DNA of 64,000 nucleotides from Leuconostoc suionicum. Lineage in GTDB: Bacteria > Bacillota > Bacilli > Lactobacillales > Lactobacillaceae. The position numbers and the translations under genes are program-made. The stretch is taken from positions 1,382,501-1,446,500 of the forward strand of contig NZ_CP015247.1 of NCBI RefSeq assembly GCF_001891125.1, given 5' to 3'. Of the stretch, positions 48,090 through 60,550 are shown piece by piece; positions within the stretch are counted from its first letter, which is position 1, and each line of letters begins with the position of its first letter. The notes beneath the pieces were generated by a model. The model was not told the DNA's origin, did not search any database, and saw nothing but the letters and a program-made list of their open reading frames with translations.

Positions 48090-48887
48090 CTATCTCCGGA
48101 TAATATTGACAATGGATTTAATCTTGCCTTTTTTACTTAGTCCGTCAAGCAATTTAATTTGAATTCGACCATGCTTTCTGACTGAAATAACATCGTCAAT
48201 CGCTAATTCTACATCCGGTTTAGCTATTTCGCTCCAATTCACGCGCACTTGATTTTCTTCAATTAGCTTTTTAGCACCAGAACGCGACAGGTCAAATCCA
48301 GCTGAAATTACTGTATCAAGTCGTAAAGAAGATAACAACAAGAAGTTTTCTTCCCAATCATTTATATGGGGTAGTACGTTATTAAGATCACATTCTATTA
48401 GAGACACTCGTACATGACCAATTTTAGTAACCATCTGTTGAATATATCGTTGCATTTTTGAATCAATGATGATTTGCCATCGACTATGTGTCTGATCATA
48501 TAAAATATCACCAATAACATTTCTACTAATTCCACTATACATCATTGATCCTAAAATAGTTGAGTGATGCAGATTATTAAATTTAGTAGGATACTTTATT
48601 TCTAGCAGTGATATCTCAAATTCTAAATCAGCTTGAGGATATTCCTTGGGTATAAGAATGGCACGTTGGCTTTCCGCACCTTGAACACCACCATTAAAGT
48701 AAACAGCTAAATCAGCAGTATGATTTACTAAAACATTTAAAATGTACTGTTCCCGTGGATTGAGAAATTGTGTTAAAATACTACGATATTCATTTCTAGA
48801 TTGTTGAATCCAATCATCAACTTGCCTTACAAATGGTTGTTCATTTAAACGAAAATGTTGACTAATTGTTGATAGCTTGTTTGTCAT
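48090..48887 (-). CDS. ylmH: YlmH family S4-domain RNA-binding protein
   Basis: 265 residues with a C-terminal S4 domain ([24 protein letters not shown]). YlmH homologues act with RqcH in ribosome quality control, which is notable as rqcH is also in this window. Four-base overlap with ylmG. Confidence 0.9.
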   Translation of the reverse strand: MTNKLSTISQHFRLNEQPFVRQVDDWIQQSRNEYRSILTQFLNPREQYILNVLVNHTADLAVYFNGGVQGAESQRAILIPKEYPQADLEFEISLLEIKYPTKFNNLHHSTILGSMMYSGISRNVIGDILYDQTHSRWQIIIDSKMQRYIQQMVTKIGHVRVSLIECDLNNVLPHINDWEENFLLLSSLRLDTVISAGFDLSRSGAKKLIEENQVRVNWSEIAKPDVELAIDDVISVRKHGRIQIKLLDGLSKKGKIKSIVNIIRR

Positions 48888-49147
48888 AGAAACAAATTAA
48901 CCAAGTGTAATAAACCACTACGAGCAAAATTCAAAGCAATTATGGCGACAATTGGTGAAAAATCAATCATTGCTATAGGCGGAATGAAGCGAAACATACC
49001 TAAGTAAGGTTCAACAATTTTTCCAAGAAACCGCCCCAAGCCAGATTCACGTGCACCAGGAAGCCAAGACATCAAAATATAAACGACAATGGCATATTCA
49101 TAATATTGAATCAGGTTAAAAATCCATCTAATAATTTCTATTATCAT
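48884..49147 (-). CDS. ylmG: YggT family membrane protein
   Basis: 87 residues, two membrane segments (about 13-30 and 62-82) with the family motif [23 protein letters not shown] between. Role in division-linked membrane organisation suspected. Between sepF and ylmH, overlapping the latter by four bases. Confidence 0.9.
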   Translation of the reverse strand: MIIEIIRWIFNLIQYYEYAIVVYILMSWLPGARESGLGRFLGKIVEPYLGMFRFIPPIAMIDFSPIVAIIALNFARSGLLHLVNLFL

Positions 49148-49152
49148 GTGTA

Positions 49153-49602
49153 TTAATACCGACTGTTTGGTTCAAGGTTATCCGTCAATGTACCAGAAAT
49201 CTCAAATGTATTCGGCGTCACCAAAAAAATTGATTGTCCGATTCGCTCAATTTCTCCATTAACAGCGTATATCGTACCGCCTAAGAAATCTAAAATACGC
49301 TTGGCCTGAGCTTCATCAATTTGAGTAAAATTAACAATTGCAGCCTCACCGCCAAGTATCTGCGACGCAATTGAACGAGAATCTGAATATACTTTAGGCT
49401 CAAATAAAGCAATTTTACTGTTAGCACTGTTCAATCCTGCAGGAGTTTGTGACTGGGTAGTTTGTCTAACAAATCGTGGTTGTGAAGAAGTTTTTTGTGT
49501 TGCCTGCTGCTCTTGCTGCTGACTTTGTTCATACCCATCTTCTTCGTAATAGTCGTCTTCTTCATTGCTGAAAAGACGCTTAATTGTATCACCTAATGCC
49601 AT
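49153..49602 (-). CDS. sepF: Cell-division protein SepF
   Basis: 149 residues: N-terminal amphipathic helix [11 protein letters not shown], Gln/Glu-rich linker, C-terminal DUF552 core ([39 protein letters not shown]). Anchors and bundles FtsZ at the membrane. Starts 9 bases after ftsZ stop. Confidence 0.95.
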   Translation of the reverse strand: MALGDTIKRLFSNEEDDYYEEDGYEQSQQQEQQATQKTSSQPRFVRQTTQSQTPAGLNSANSKIALFEPKVYSDSRSIASQILGGEAAIVNFTQIDEAQAKRILDFLGGTIYAVNGEIERIGQSIFLVTPNTFEISGTLTDNLEPNSRY

Positions 49603-49611
49603 AAGTTCTCC

Positions 49612-50919
49612 TTAACGCTTCTTGAAAAATGGTGGTTGATCATTATCATCATCATTTGACAAATCAACAGATGCACTTGAAGTTGGCGTATTAAACACAT
49701 CAAAAGATTGCTTTTGAACATCGTCAAAACGCTTTTCCTCAGAGAATACATCTTTTGTATCATTCGTAATGTTCCAGTCTGCAAATGGATCATTTTGTGC
49801 CATTGTAGGCTTAGGCGCAGCATTTGAAGGTGCTGGCTTTTCAAATACAGAATTGTTTATTGGTGCTTCATTTGTATTTGTTGTGCTACTTGTATTAACG
49901 TTAGAACCAAAAACATTTGCAGCTGAGGCAGCAGTATTTTCAGTCATTTTGGGTTTTTCAGTCACATTTTGTAGACCGGTAGCAATCACTGTAACTCGAA
50001 TTGAATCTTCCAAGTTTTCATCAATTGAAGTACCGAAAATAACATTGACATCGTGACCAGCTTCTTGGCTAATCACTTCTGAGGCTGTTTGCGCCTCAAA
50101 CAATGACATGTCTAAACCACCTGTGATATTTAACAAAACATCTTCAGCTCCTGCCATGTCAACTTCCAACAATGGAGAAGAAATAGCTTGCTTAGTTGCA
50201 TCAGCTGCACGTGTTTCACCACTGGCTTGTCCAACACCCATCAAAGCAGGTCCGGCATCTTGCATAACTGTTTTAACGTCAGCAAAATCCAAGTTAATAA
50301 AGCCTGGATTTGTAATCAACTCTGAAATACCACGAACACCTTGTGCCACGACTTCATCAACTACCTTAAAAGCTTCTGACAATGGCGTGCGCAAATCAAT
50401 ACGATCTTTCAAACGTTCGTTTGTAATAACGATCAAAGAATCAACAGATTCTGAGAGCGCTTGAAGACCCTCGGCGGCATAACGACCACGCTTTGGACCT
50501 TCCCACTTAAATGGACGAGTAACCACAGCAACGGTTAGAGCACCTTGTTCCTTGGCAATACGTGCTACAACTGGAGCAGCGCCATTACCAGTTCCGCCAC
50601 CCATTCCAGCTGTAATAACTACCATATCAGCCCCTGTCATGGCAGAAGCAATCGCCTCTGATGATTCTTCAGCGGCCTTAGTTCCTCTTTCAGGATTAGA
50701 ACCGGCACCTAATCCGCCGGTCAATTTAGGACCAATTTGAATTTTTGTGTCTGCTTTTGATTTGTCTAGTGCTTGTACATCAGTGTTGGCAACGATAAAT
50801 TCGACACCGCTAACACCTTCTTCTATCATATGATTAACAGCATTGGAACCACCGCCTCCAACACCGATAACCTTAATGATTGCGCCTGCTTGTTGCGCGT
50901 CATCAATTGAAAAATCCAT
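49612..50919 (-). CDS. ftsZ: Cell-division protein FtsZ
   Basis: 435 residues, tubulin homologue forming the Z ring. GGGGSNAVN and the tubulin signature [11 protein letters not shown] near residue 105, long variable linker (320-420) and the C-terminal peptide QPPFFKKR that binds FtsA/SepF. Follows ftsA by 23 bases. Confidence 0.97.
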   Translation of the reverse strand: MDFSIDDAQQAGAIIKVIGVGGGGSNAVNHMIEEGVSGVEFIVANTDVQALDKSKADTKIQIGPKLTGGLGAGSNPERGTKAAEESSEAIASAMTGADMVVITAGMGGGTGNGAAPVVARIAKEQGALTVAVVTRPFKWEGPKRGRYAAEGLQALSESVDSLIVITNERLKDRIDLRTPLSEAFKVVDEVVAQGVRGISELITNPGFINLDFADVKTVMQDAGPALMGVGQASGETRAADATKQAISSPLLEVDMAGAEDVLLNITGGLDMSLFEAQTASEVISQEAGHDVNVIFGTSIDENLEDSIRVTVIATGLQNVTEKPKMTENTAASAANVFGSNVNTSSTTNTNEAPINNSVFEKPAPSNAAPKPTMAQNDPFADWNITNDTKDVFSEEKRFDDVQKQSFDVFNTPTSSASVDLSNDDDNDQPPFFKKR

Positions 50920-50942
50920 GAGTCGTCTCCTTAAATGTTCGA

Positions 50943-52274
50943 TTATTCTTCATTAAATAAATTGCTGAGTTTTTGGCGCATTTTACCAAACCAGCCTTGT
51001 TGCGGATCATTTACAATTTCACCATCATACTGAAAACTTTCTACAGGTTGTTGTACAACTTCATCCCCATACTCTTCTGGTAACATAGAAATTTGTTGTT
51101 CAACTGCATGACGTTGCATAATGGTTTGCTTAATCACCTGTTGTGTCATACTTTCACGAGAAGCAAACATCGCATAGGATAGCGAACGCGAATAGGCTGG
51201 ATGTCGCAAACCAATTTGATCTGGTACAAACAAGCGGACATTATCACCCAAAACTCGCTTTGCAAAGTCTACCATTTTCGGTAAGGCAGCGTTGCCACCA
51301 GTTAGAACGAAACCACCTGGCAGATTCAACGCACCAATTTGCTTTAATTGCTCAAATAATCTCGTATACATCTGTTCCAAACGTGCAGCGATAATCTCTG
51401 AAAGATACTGTTCGTCAAATTGCTTAGTAAATTCTTCGCCGATAACCTCTACTGGAAATTCGTTAGATGACACAGTCTGCGAAGGATCTGCATATCCATA
51501 GTCTCGCTTGATTTTCTCAGCGTTAATATATGATGTTCCTAAAACAGTAGATATATCTTTAGTTACATTATCTCCACCTTCTATATCGACGAAGGTAAAT
51601 TTAAGCTTTCGATCATGGATAACTGAAGTACTAGTTTGCCCGCCACCAAGATCTATAAGAACAGTTCCAAAATCTTGCTGCCCATCATTTAAAATGATGG
51701 ATCCCATGGCTAATGGTGCCAATACAAATTCTCGTAAAGTTAATCCGGCTTTTTGAATGGCCATCCGTGTGTTATCTAAAACTTTTTCCGGCCCAACATA
51801 AGCAATTCCATGCATCTCTAACCGAACACCGATCATTTCATGCGGATCTTTGATACCATCAAAACCATCGACTACAAATTCCTCAGCAACCAATTCTATT
51901 ACATCATGGTCAGCTGGCAATCCACGAGACAATGCCTGTGTTGCAACATTTTGTACATCTTGATATGTAATTCTTTTGTTTTGATTAGCAATCGACACTA
52001 AACCGTCAACATTAATAATTTTAATTTGATTAGCTGGAACACCAGCTACGACTTCACTGATTTGAATATTTGCTTTTTCTTGTGCTTGGTCAATCGCTTC
52101 ACGAATTGCACTTGCAGTCGCGTCAATGTCAACAATAACACCACGTCTTAAGCCCCGAGATGGGGCATTTCCTGCACCAATTACATTGAACTGATTACCA
52201 GTCATTTGTGTAATGACAACCTTGATTGAAGTAGTTCCGATGTCTAATCCAACCGTCACGCCTGAATTATTCAT
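50943..52274 (-). CDS. ftsA: Cell-division protein FtsA
   Basis: 443 residues, actin-fold ATPase that ties FtsZ to the membrane. [10 protein letters not shown] phosphate loop, [11 protein letters not shown], and C-terminal amphipathic helix [11 protein letters not shown]. Preceded by a possible own promoter. Confidence 0.95.
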   Translation of the reverse strand: MNNSGVTVGLDIGTTSIKVVITQMTGNQFNVIGAGNAPSRGLRRGVIVDIDATASAIREAIDQAQEKANIQISEVVAGVPANQIKIINVDGLVSIANQNKRITYQDVQNVATQALSRGLPADHDVIELVAEEFVVDGFDGIKDPHEMIGVRLEMHGIAYVGPEKVLDNTRMAIQKAGLTLREFVLAPLAMGSIILNDGQQDFGTVLIDLGGGQTSTSVIHDRKLKFTFVDIEGGDNVTKDISTVLGTSYINAEKIKRDYGYADPSQTVSSNEFPVEVIGEEFTKQFDEQYLSEIIAARLEQMYTRLFEQLKQIGALNLPGGFVLTGGNAALPKMVDFAKRVLGDNVRLFVPDQIGLRHPAYSRSLSYAMFASRESMTQQVIKQTIMQRHAVEQQISMLPEEYGDEVVQQPVESFQYDGEIVNDPQQGWFGKMRQKLSNLFNEE

Positions 52275-52306
52275 GCGTAGTGCCCCTTTATAAATTATTT
52301 TTTTAA

Positions 52307-52360
52307 AATATACCTAGTACTAATGGTACCATACAAATGAGGTGTTTTACCACTCATTTG
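52307..52360 (-). promoter_or_regulatory. Candidate ftsA promoter and hairpin
   Basis: Minus strand TTGTAT (52331-52336), 18-base spacer, TATATT (52307-52312). A CAAATGAG/CTCATTTG hairpin (52334-52360) overlaps the -35 and lies just after divIB; it has no T run. May give extra ftsAZ transcription. Confidence 0.45.
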
Positions 52361-52365
52361 CCGTT

Positions 52366-53070
52366 CTATTTAGAACCATATCCGTAGGAATATGCACCAT
52401 ATTGCAAATCAATTATTCCCTTGGTTTGCATTTGAGCTGCAATGCCAGGATAATAAACCATTTTTTCCCCAAATGTCTTTAGCGTAGCCAAAACTGTATT
52501 CCCATCTGTCATAATAATCTTCAAACGATTATTGTTATCCTTGGTTGGTGAATATATGATTTGACTTATGTTCTGCCTTAATGATAATTCAAACTGTGAG
52601 AAAATTTTAGCCGTCTTAGTCAGTTGCGCATTATTTTTGAAGTTACTATAAATTGGTGCATTTCCGTTAGGATCATCGACTTTTTTTAGTTCCCCTTGAC
52701 GATTAAGTGCATACCATTGACCATTCTTTTTCACAAAGCCTGCACTAATATTTTCAACAACTTTGATTGAAACGACATTACTATCCAAATTAATATCAGC
52801 AGAATAAACTTTTGCGTCTTTTTTTATTAATTGGTGTGCTATAAAAGCCGTTTGTCCCAAAACACGCCAGCGTGGTGTTTTATCGTTAATGCCAACATAT
52901 TTTTGAACTTGTTGTTTGGTTAACGTATTCGAATCAATGTTAACTGAACTAATCGTACGCCATGGTTGTAAACTCAAAATTAAACCGACAATTAAAACAA
53001 CAAAAGCCGCCAAACTAATCCAAAGTTGTAACGGTCGTCGCTTCATAAATTGTGATTTAATTTTCTCCAT
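52366..53070 (-). CDS. divIB: Cell-division protein DivIB/FtsQ
   Basis: 234 residues. One membrane segment at about 15-33 and a following POTRA domain (ISSVNIDSNTLTKQQVQKYVG). Part of the FtsQLB-type divisome complex. Overlaps murG by one base (TAATG). Confidence 0.92.
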   Translation of the reverse strand: MEKIKSQFMKRRPLQLWISLAAFVVLIVGLILSLQPWRTISSVNIDSNTLTKQQVQKYVGINDKTPRWRVLGQTAFIAHQLIKKDAKVYSADINLDSNVVSIKVVENISAGFVKKNGQWYALNRQGELKKVDDPNGNAPIYSNFKNNAQLTKTAKIFSQFELSLRQNISQIIYSPTKDNNNRLKIIMTDGNTVLATLKTFGEKMVYYPGIAAQMQTKGIIDLQYGAYSYGYGSK

Positions 53071-54161
53071 TATTCACCAATTGCATCCAATATTAACGCG
53101 TATAAACGATCTCCAGCATCTCTGATGCCAACATTTTTAGCTTGTTCTGTCATTGTTTTACTAACAGAATCATTTAATAACAGCGAATCTGCTGCTAGCA
53201 ATAATGCTTTCCCTGACAAAGCAGGTTCAGTAATCATCAATGCTGCGCCTGCATCAACTAGGCTTTGTGCATTTTTTGTTTGATGATCACCAGTAACATA
53301 GGGGCTTGGCACTAGAATTGATGGAATTCCCAGTGCCGTGATTTCGGCAATAGATGTTGCACCAGCTCGAGATACAATAGCCGATGTTTTTGCCAATACC
53401 TCTGGCATGTTTTCAATGTAAGGCAAAATTCGAACATTATCTGCTGGCTGTGTTGTCAGCCTATCCAAAACATTCTCATATCGCTTTGGACCAGTCACAA
53501 TAACAACTTGATAATTTCTTTTATTAAACTCTTGCATAGCATCAATTACAGCTAAATTGATTGGCGGTGCCCCTTGAGAGCCTCCAAATATCAACAATGA
53601 TGGCTTTTCATCGCTCAATCCAATTTGTTGCCATGAAAAATTAGACTTAATAGATGCCACCTGTTGGGCACGAGGGTTTCCTACCACGAATACTTTATCT
53701 TTAGGAAACTGTGACAGCGCAACATCAAAAGCGACACCTATCTTAGTTGCACCACGTGACAAAAACTTATTTGTAACGCCTGCCACTGAATTTTGCTCAT
53801 GTATAACAGTTGGAATGTGCAGCCTTTGGGCAGCATAGACAACAGCGCCACTGACATAGCCACCTGTTCCAACTACAACATCAGGATTAAAATCCTTAAT
53901 AATCTTTTTAGCCTCTTTAACCGCTTTTAAGAATAATGATACTGTCTTGATATTTTCTAATGAAAAAGATCTTTTAAAGCCTTGAACAGTTAATTTTTCA
54001 AAAGGCATGCCCGTGGACGGCACAATGTTTGATTCCACACCACGTTCTGAACCAACATACAAAAATTCTGTATCCGGCTCATGTTTACGAATAACTTCAG
54101 CTAGTGCCAATGCTGGGTAAATGTGACCACCAGTACCACCACCCGATAGAATTATTTTCAT
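53070..54161 (-). CDS. murG: UDP-GlcNAc transferase MurG
   Basis: 363 residues; adds GlcNAc to lipid I to make lipid [21 protein letters not shown] start, [10 protein letters not shown] and [21 protein letters not shown] donor-binding regions. Directly after murD (one base gap). Confidence 0.96.
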   Translation of the reverse strand: MKIILSGGGTGGHIYPALALAEVIRKHEPDTEFLYVGSERGVESNIVPSTGMPFEKLTVQGFKRSFSLENIKTVSLFLKAVKEAKKIIKDFNPDVVVGTGGYVSGAVVYAAQRLHIPTVIHEQNSVAGVTNKFLSRGATKIGVAFDVALSQFPKDKVFVVGNPRAQQVASIKSNFSWQQIGLSDEKPSLLIFGGSQGAPPINLAVIDAMQEFNKRNYQVVIVTGPKRYENVLDRLTTQPADNVRILPYIENMPEVLAKTSAIVSRAGATSIAEITALGIPSILVPSPYVTGDHQTKNAQSLVDAGAALMITEPALSGKALLLAADSLLLNDSVSKTMTEQAKNVGIRDAGDRLYALILDAIGE

Positions 54162-54162
54162 T

Positions 54163-55521
54163 TTAGTCCTCTCTTGAATTCAATGTTTCTTTCAGTGATG
54201 CAACAAAATTATCACCGCGCTCTTCAAAGCTACTATATTGATCCCAACTTGCCTGTGCCGGAGAAAGCAACACTACATCTCCTGGTGAAGCTAATTGAAC
54301 AGCTACTGGCGCAGCATGTTCGACATCAGTCACAGCAATCACTGGTTTTCCAGCCTCACGAGCAAGTGTTACAATTTTTTGTTGCGTTTCTCCAACAGCA
54401 ATAACTGCCTTCACATTTTTTAGATTTGGCAACAAACGTTCCAAATTATCGCCACGCTCTAAACCGCCGCCAATCCATATCGTTGGACAATCAAAACTAT
54501 CCAAAGCGGTTTGAGTGGCTTCAATATCTGTTGCTTTAGAATCATTATAATATTTAACATCACCAGCTGTGAACAAATATTGCAAACGATGTGCTACACC
54601 ACTAAACGTTTTTAAAACTTCTCGAATAGCTGGTTTAGACACACCAGCTAAATTAGCTACTGTTACAGCAGCTAAAATATTTTCCTGGTTATGTGGTCCT
54701 ACTAACTTAATATCTTTAGTAGGCATCACAATTTCATCTGTCATTACTAAATTATCATCCGAAAACGCAACTGGAAAATGCTGTTTTGTTCTAGAAAATT
54801 CCAAAACCTGAGCTTCAGTTTCATTTTTAAATTTTTCTGTGTCTTGCCCTTCAGCATTTAAAATCAAGTATTGATTAGCATTTTGATTACGCGTAATGCG
54901 GAATTTAGCAGCAACATAGTTTGCGCGCGTTTTATGGTAATCTAAATGATTTGAAAAAATATTAGTAATCAACGCGATGTCCGGTTGGATATCTGGTAGT
55001 CCTAATAATTGGAAGCTAGATAATTCCAATAATAAAGTGTCTTCTTGAGTCAAATCAAAAACCACTTCACTAACTGGAACACCGATATTTCCCGCAGTTA
55101 TTACATTTTGGCCGTCAGCCTTCAACATATCACGAATTAATGATGTAGTTGTTGTTTTTCCGTTCGAGCCAGTTACTGCTATCAAGCGACCCTTGAAGAT
55201 GCTCAAGGCAACCTCAACTTCTGTCAATATAGGAATATTAAGTTTTTCAGCTTTTTGCACTAAAGGATGGTCATAATTAATACCAGGATTTTTAATCAAA
55301 TAATCATATGTGCTATCGAGCGTTTCAGAATTGTCCGTGCCAATCAATGCTACATCAGCAGCCAACAAGTCTCGATAAGTGGCATCTTGCGCATCAAATT
55401 CATCGCCATTGACCACTGTAACCCTACTACCTAATTTTGTTAATAGTTGTGCTGCCGCTTTTCCTGAGCGTGCCCAACCAAATACCATTACTTTTTTGTT
55501 TTTAAAATCTGTTGCTTGCAT
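54163..55521 (-). CDS. murD: UDP-N-acetylmuramoylalanine-D-glutamate ligase
   Basis: 452 residues. Mur ligase with Walker [11 protein letters not shown] near residue 120, SNHLDYH and KATDIEAT motifs. Adds D-Glu to the wall precursor. Between mraY and murG. Confidence 0.96.
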   Translation of the reverse strand: MQATDFKNKKVMVFGWARSGKAAAQLLTKLGSRVTVVNGDEFDAQDATYRDLLAADVALIGTDNSETLDSTYDYLIKNPGINYDHPLVQKAEKLNIPILTEVEVALSIFKGRLIAVTGSNGKTTTTSLIRDMLKADGQNVITAGNIGVPVSEVVFDLTQEDTLLLELSSFQLLGLPDIQPDIALITNIFSNHLDYHKTRANYVAAKFRITRNQNANQYLILNAEGQDTEKFKNETEAQVLEFSRTKQHFPVAFSDDNLVMTDEIVMPTKDIKLVGPHNQENILAAVTVANLAGVSKPAIREVLKTFSGVAHRLQYLFTAGDVKYYNDSKATDIEATQTALDSFDCPTIWIGGGLERGDNLERLLPNLKNVKAVIAVGETQQKIVTLAREAGKPVIAVTDVEHAAPVAVQLASPGDVVLLSPAQASWDQYSSFEERGDNFVASLKETLNSRED

Positions 55522-55564
55522 AACTAACCTGATTTCTATTATATGTACGCGGCCAATGTCCGCT

Positions 55565-56527
55565 TTAACTCATATACAAAATGCCAATAATTCCTATGAT
55601 TGCAGTTACAATCCAGAACAAAGCATCAATTTGCCATTCATTCCAGCCAAACTTTTCAAATGAGTGATGTATTGGCGCCATGGGGAAAATTCGTTTTTTC
55701 CAGAAATGATAGCTAATTGTTTGAATAACTACTGATAGGGTCTCGATAACAAAAATCAACCCAAACCATAAAAGTGAAAAAGGAATACCGAGTACAATTG
55801 ATTCAATTGCCAGCCCAGCGCCTAAAGCTAAAGAGCCAGTATCGCCCATAAAAATTTTTGCTTTTGGTTTGTTAAATAGTAAAAAGGCGACTAACGCCCC
55901 TATAATTGAGGCATTAAAAATCACAATTATATGGTTATGAGCTCCTAAAGCAATCCACGTATAAACAAAATAAACAATCAGACTTGTACCTGCAAGTAGT
56001 CCGTCTAATCCATCTGTTAAGTTAGTCGCATTTGACCAACCCACAAGCCAAAACCACAAGAAAATGAAGTAAAAGATTCCTAAATTAAAAACACCAATAA
56101 ACGGTATGTTTAATATGAATGGTATGTGCATGATCCACATAATAATTATGATGACAACCGCACATAAGGTTTGCGCCAAAAGTTTTGGTATGAAGCGAAA
56201 ACCATCATCCGCATGATGAATCATTTTCAACGCATCATCAATGCCGCCAATGATTGCATAAGCAACTACAGCCAAGATGGGTATAAGTACCATTATAAAT
56301 CCAATTTTACCCGCATAGTCGACACTGCCAATCAGCGCACTTAGCGATGCAGCTGCGATAAACAATGCCCCACCCATACTTGGTGTACCTGCTTTAGATT
56401 GATGGTCAGGCCCTAATTTCCGAATTACGGCTTGTTCTTTAGATTGTTTTAAAAATTTGATCACCGCAGGCATGAATATTACAGTAACAATAAACGCACG
56501 GGTGAATGCCCAAAAATACTCTGTCAT
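55565..56527 (-). CDS. mraY: Phospho-N-acetylmuramoyl-pentapeptide transferase MraY
   Basis: 320 residues, about ten membrane segments. KAGTPSMGGALFI, NLTDGLDGLLAG (catalytic Asp) and PIHHSFEKFGW motifs. Makes lipid I on undecaprenyl phosphate. Confidence 0.97.
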   Translation of the reverse strand: MTEYFWAFTRAFIVTVIFMPAVIKFLKQSKEQAVIRKLGPDHQSKAGTPSMGGALFIAAASLSALIGSVDYAGKIGFIMVLIPILAVVAYAIIGGIDDALKMIHHADDGFRFIPKLLAQTLCAVVIIIIMWIMHIPFILNIPFIGVFNLGIFYFIFLWFWLVGWSNATNLTDGLDGLLAGTSLIVYFVYTWIALGAHNHIIVIFNASIIGALVAFLLFNKPKAKIFMGDTGSLALGAGLAIESIVLGIPFSLLWFGLIFVIETLSVVIQTISYHFWKKRIFPMAPIHHSFEKFGWNEWQIDALFWIVTAIIGIIGILYMS

Positions 56528-56536
56528 TTTCTCCCA

Positions 56537-58675
56537 TTACTCCTTCTCTTTTAAAGCAATTGACACAACACTACTTTTTACAATAAGTTGGTTTTCAGCT
56601 ATACTTTGGCTCGAAATAAATCCAGAACCTTTCCACGTTAGTTTGAAGCCTATTTTATTAGCAAATGTTTGCGCATCAACTAAACTCCAACCAATCATAT
56701 TTGGCATATATGTGCTTCCTTTTGCAGTCAAAATTACTAATTGGTTTGTCAATGACTTTTGATTAGCTAGCAATGACTGGTTAGTAATTTTACCTTTTGA
56801 TCCCAGAACTGCAACTCTAAATCCAGCCTTTGTCATTGTAGATTTTGCACTTGAAATAGATTGACCAACTACACTAGGTACTGTTTGTTTAGTTGTCTTT
56901 GATTTTACCGCACTATCACTATCATTTAAAGCTTGTAGCATTAAAGGCTTAAATAGTTTACTCATTGTTGGTTGAATATCACCATCAGGTAGCTTTGAGG
57001 GTTGCTTGACAGCCATGTAGAATATATATTTGGGATTCTTTTCTGGCGCCAGAACCATCACTGAATGGATAGCATCTTTATAAGTCTGCGAATATTGCCC
57101 GTTCTCACTGATTTGAGCTGTACCTGTTTTAGCAGCAATCTGATAGCCATAATCACTAAGATCAAATTCCTTAGCAGTTCCATCTGACTTATTAACAACA
57201 TCTATCATATATTTTCTGACTTGCTTTGCCGTACTAGCTTTGATAGGATGTCCAACTGTCTTTGTTTTACCTTGCTTAACTATTTCTCCAGTAGATGGAT
57301 TGACAATTTTATCAATAAAGTACGGTCTAATTTCTTTACCATTATTGGCAATTGCTGAGTAAGCTTGTATCATTTGTAAGGGCGTAACACGAATTGCTTG
57401 ACCAAAAGCTGTGTTTGCTTGATCAATCGCATATGAAAACGATATTGACCCCGCTTCTTCACCATTTAACCCTGATTGGGTGGACTGTAAAAACTTGAAT
57501 TTTTCTAAATAATTTTTCCATGTTTTTGAACCAATTTTTTGTTCCGTTTTTGCGAATGCAACGTTTGATGAACGCCAAAAGCCCTCTCTATATGTCATTT
57601 GGCCTTGATCATTACCAAAAGAATCTGTTACTTCCTTCCCGTCAATTAAATAAGTTCCTGACTGGAAGGTTGCGTTAGGCTGCCACTTACCAGTATCAAT
57701 AGCAGCAGCTAATGTTATGCCTTTCATGGTAGATCCTGGCTCAAAGGCACCTTGGTCTAACAAATTGGACCAAAGTGTTGGAGTAGCTGATTTATCATTA
57801 GGATTAAAATTAGGTCGTTGCGTTGCCGCGACAATACGACCTGTTTTAGCTTCCATTAATACAGCAACCGCTGATGCTGGTTTGGTGGCTTTCACAAATG
57901 TATCCATTCGTGTTTCCAATGTTGTTTGTAGCGAAGAATCCAACGTTAGATAAACGTCATCTCCATTTTTAACACTTTTACTGCTATCAGTTTTTTGTCC
58001 TTGGTAACTCTTGATACCGTTTTTGCCTGATAGCAATTTGTTTTCTGATGCTTCAATGCCCATTATGCCTGATATAGTTGACTGACCACTACTACTTTCA
58101 ACCATGTTCACATTTCCAATTAAATGAGAAGCCATCTGATCATTAGGATATGTTCGGGCCTGATGTGAAGTAAATGAAATACCTGAAAGCTTCATTTTCT
58201 CAATTTTATTATGTTGCGCAATCGTCAAGTTTTTACCCGCAGTACCAAATTCAACTTGAAATTGTTTACTGGACAAGCGTTTATAGATTTCTTTTTCTTT
58301 TAGATTGATTACCTTGCTTAGCTCGCGAGCGACTTTAGCTTTGTCTGTTACATACAACGGCTTACCATCAGTGCCTTTTTGATTTTTATCCAATATTGCG
58401 TACATATTATAAACTGTGGTATTTTCTGCCAACACCTGTCCGTCCGAATCAAATATTTTGCCACGCGAAGCAATGATATTTTGTTTTCCCATAAAAGCTT
58501 CACGTGTGGCTTTTGTAAGATTATGACCATCTACCGATTTATTACCCGCGATAATAAAAAGACGTACACCAAGTCCTAAAATCACGATGGTCGTTGCGAC
58601 AAGCAGCAGAACGCCAAAGGTCTTGGCATTTTTCGTGATTTTTTTTTGTGGTATCCGTCTCACTTTATTTTTCAT
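56537..58675 (-). CDS. pbpB: Division penicillin-binding protein 2B (FtsI type) with PASTA domains
   Basis: 712 residues. N-terminal membrane segment (about 20-40), dimerisation domain, transpeptidase with STMK at 315-318, SSN at 369-371 and KTGT near 515, and two C-terminal PASTA domains. Cross-links septal peptidoglycan. Starts 2 bases after ftsL. Confidence 0.95.
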   Translation of the reverse strand: MKNKVRRIPQKKITKNAKTFGVLLLVATTIVILGLGVRLFIIAGNKSVDGHNLTKATREAFMGKQNIIASRGKIFDSDGQVLAENTTVYNMYAILDKNQKGTDGKPLYVTDKAKVARELSKVINLKEKEIYKRLSSKQFQVEFGTAGKNLTIAQHNKIEKMKLSGISFTSHQARTYPNDQMASHLIGNVNMVESSSGQSTISGIMGIEASENKLLSGKNGIKSYQGQKTDSSKSVKNGDDVYLTLDSSLQTTLETRMDTFVKATKPASAVAVLMEAKTGRIVAATQRPNFNPNDKSATPTLWSNLLDQGAFEPGSTMKGITLAAAIDTGKWQPNATFQSGTYLIDGKEVTDSFGNDQGQMTYREGFWRSSNVAFAKTEQKIGSKTWKNYLEKFKFLQSTQSGLNGEEAGSISFSYAIDQANTAFGQAIRVTPLQMIQAYSAIANNGKEIRPYFIDKIVNPSTGEIVKQGKTKTVGHPIKASTAKQVRKYMIDVVNKSDGTAKEFDLSDYGYQIAAKTGTAQISENGQYSQTYKDAIHSVMVLAPEKNPKYIFYMAVKQPSKLPDGDIQPTMSKLFKPLMLQALNDSDSAVKSKTTKQTVPSVVGQSISSAKSTMTKAGFRVAVLGSKGKITNQSLLANQKSLTNQLVILTAKGSTYMPNMIGWSLVDAQTFANKIGFKLTWKGSGFISSQSIAENQLIVKSSVVSIALKEKE

Positions 58676-58677
58676 AA

Positions 58678-59046
58678 TTATTGATTAATATTGCGCACAC
58701 TGTTATCAGACAGTGTCATGCCATATTTTTTTGCAACCTTATCTAAATTTTTTTTACTCATGGCTGTTTGCACCTGTGTACGTAAATCGTCATTATTTTG
58801 CTTAGTTTCATCAATTTTAGTTTGAACTGCGTTTACACTAGCTGTTGTTTTGGTCGTTTGCATGCTTGTATAAACAACACCAACCATCAATGCCAAAACA
58901 ACAGTGGCAACAATGGCCACCATTATTCGCTCTTTTTTTGTCCAAGCGGCTGCTTTATATTTAGTACGACTATGACTACGCGGCTGAGATACTGTTAAAG
59001 GTGCTTGCTGTGCTAAAGGTGTATATTGATATGCATTTTGTGCCAT
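58678..59046 (-). CDS. ftsL: Cell-division protein FtsL
   Basis: 122 residues, low similarity family recognised by position between rsmH and pbpB, one membrane segment (about 42-62) followed by a coiled coil (VNAVQTKIDETKQNNDDLRTQ). Confidence 0.88.
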   Translation of the reverse strand: MAQNAYQYTPLAQQAPLTVSQPRSHSRTKYKAAAWTKKERIMVAIVATVVLALMVGVVYTSMQTTKTTASVNAVQTKIDETKQNNDDLRTQVQTAMSKKNLDKVAKKYGMTLSDNSVRNINQ

Positions 59047-59104
59047 GTAATATTCTCCAATTTATTTATCATTGCTGATCCTATCTAAGACCACAGCATC
59101 TAGT

Positions 59105-60043
59105 CTACTTTCTTCTTATGCCACGTAGTTTCGCCGACTCTGCACGATGATTAAAAGTCATCTCTTCTGTGCTAGGTACAATTGGTTTACGCGTTAACAA
59201 CTCATAATCAGCTTCAAACTGCCCCGGTAGCACCGGCAAACCAGCAGGTAATTCTGGTGCAGAAGATTTTTCACGAAACATTTGTTTTACTAAGCGATCT
59301 TCTAATGACTGAAAAGTAATCACACTAATTTTGCCGTCAGTTGCTAACAAATCAAGTGCTTGAGTTAATGAATCTTCTAAGGCACCTAATTCGTCATTGA
59401 CAGCAATACGAAATGCTTGAAATGAGCGTTTTGCAGGATGTCCACCTTTTCGACGGGCAGGTGCTGGAATTGCTTCTTTAATGATGTCTACCAATTCAAA
59501 AGTCGTATTAATTGGTGCGTTTTCACGGTGCTGCTCAATCTTTCGAGCAATTTGCTTAGGAAAGCGATCTTCTCCATATCGGCTCAAAACACGCATCAAT
59601 TCATTAAACGGCCATTCATTAACAATTGTTTTAGCTGTTAATGCTTGGCGTTGATCCATGCGCATATCAAGTTCAGCATCATATTTATAACTAAACCCTC
59701 TCTGACCATCATCAAATTGCACAGAACTAACACCCAAATCGTAAACGATACCATCAACTGCTGTCACACCATAATCCGCTAGCGCGGAGGTTAATGTCCG
59801 GAAATTTTTATGGATTATAACTAATTTACCAGCAGCGATTTCATCTGCGTATTGTTCAGCGTTATATTGGATTGCTGTATCATCTTGATCGAAACTATAA
59901 AGTGTACCGGTTGTGAGTTGCTTTAAAATTTCTCCAGTGTGTCCACCACCACCCAAGGTAGCATCGACATAAATTCCTTCTGGTTTAATATCTAATAGAG
60001 CAATAGCCTCATGTAAGAGTACTGTTACATGTTCAAATGGCAT
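59105..60043 (-). CDS. rsmH: 16S rRNA (cytosine-1402-N4)-methyltransferase
   Basis: 312 residues. [14 protein letters not shown] start, SAM motif [16 protein letters not shown] and [13 protein letters not shown]. Second gene of the dcw cluster. Confidence 0.96.
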   Translation of the reverse strand: MPFEHVTVLLHEAIALLDIKPEGIYVDATLGGGGHTGEILKQLTTGTLYSFDQDDTAIQYNAEQYADEIAAGKLVIIHKNFRTLTSALADYGVTAVDGIVYDLGVSSVQFDDGQRGFSYKYDAELDMRMDQRQALTAKTIVNEWPFNELMRVLSRYGEDRFPKQIARKIEQHRENAPINTTFELVDIIKEAIPAPARRKGGHPAKRSFQAFRIAVNDELGALEDSLTQALDLLATDGKISVITFQSLEDRLVKQMFREKSSAPELPAGLPVLPGQFEADYELLTRKPIVPSTEEMTFNHRAESAKLRGIRRK

Positions 60044-60080
60044 AGCAGCCCTCTTTCTTAAAACTGTATTATTAATTCGT

Positions 60081-60512
60081 TCAAAGGTCGAAGTCTACCA
60101 AACCTTCAGCAATATTATCAAAATCATCCGCAGTTTCAGCCGTATATGCTGACCAATTCTCTGCACTCCATATTTCAAATGAATCACCAACACCGGTAAC
60201 TACAACACTTTTTTCTAGTGACGCGTATTCTCTTAAATTATTAGGAACAACAATTCGTCCCTGCTTATCAAACTCAGCTTCTAATGCACCAGCCATAACA
60301 AAACGTCTAAAAGCACGTGCATCTTTCTTGCCTAATGGTAATTGATTTAACTGCTCCTGCAATTTTTCCCAAACTGCCATCGGCATAGCGCGAAGTGATT
60401 TCTCCATCCATTTTGTAATAATGAATTGATCACCGAGTTGATTACGAAATTTTGCCGGAATAATTAAGCGACTCTTTGTATCAAGCGTATGTGAATATTC
60501 ACCCATGAACAT
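60081..60512 (-). CDS. mraZ: Transcriptional regulator MraZ
   Basis: 143 residues, two AbrB-like halves each with the DxxxR motif ([15 protein letters not shown] and [15 protein letters not shown]). Ring-forming DNA-binding protein that regulates the dcw cluster. First gene of the cluster, with MraZ boxes upstream and an AATGGAGGTGGC ribosome site. Confidence 0.96.
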   Translation of the reverse strand: MFMGEYSHTLDTKSRLIIPAKFRNQLGDQFIITKWMEKSLRAMPMAVWEKLQEQLNQLPLGKKDARAFRRFVMAGALEAEFDKQGRIVVPNNLREYASLEKSVVVTGVGDSFEIWSAENWSAYTAETADDFDNIAEGLVDFDL

Positions 60513-60550
60513 AGAGCCACCTCCATTAAAATTTCTATACTATTAATTTA

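Noticed and set aside
52334-52360. Hairpin between divIB and ftsA as a terminator
   Set aside because: No T run; the genes are part of one cluster and a terminator here is unlikely.
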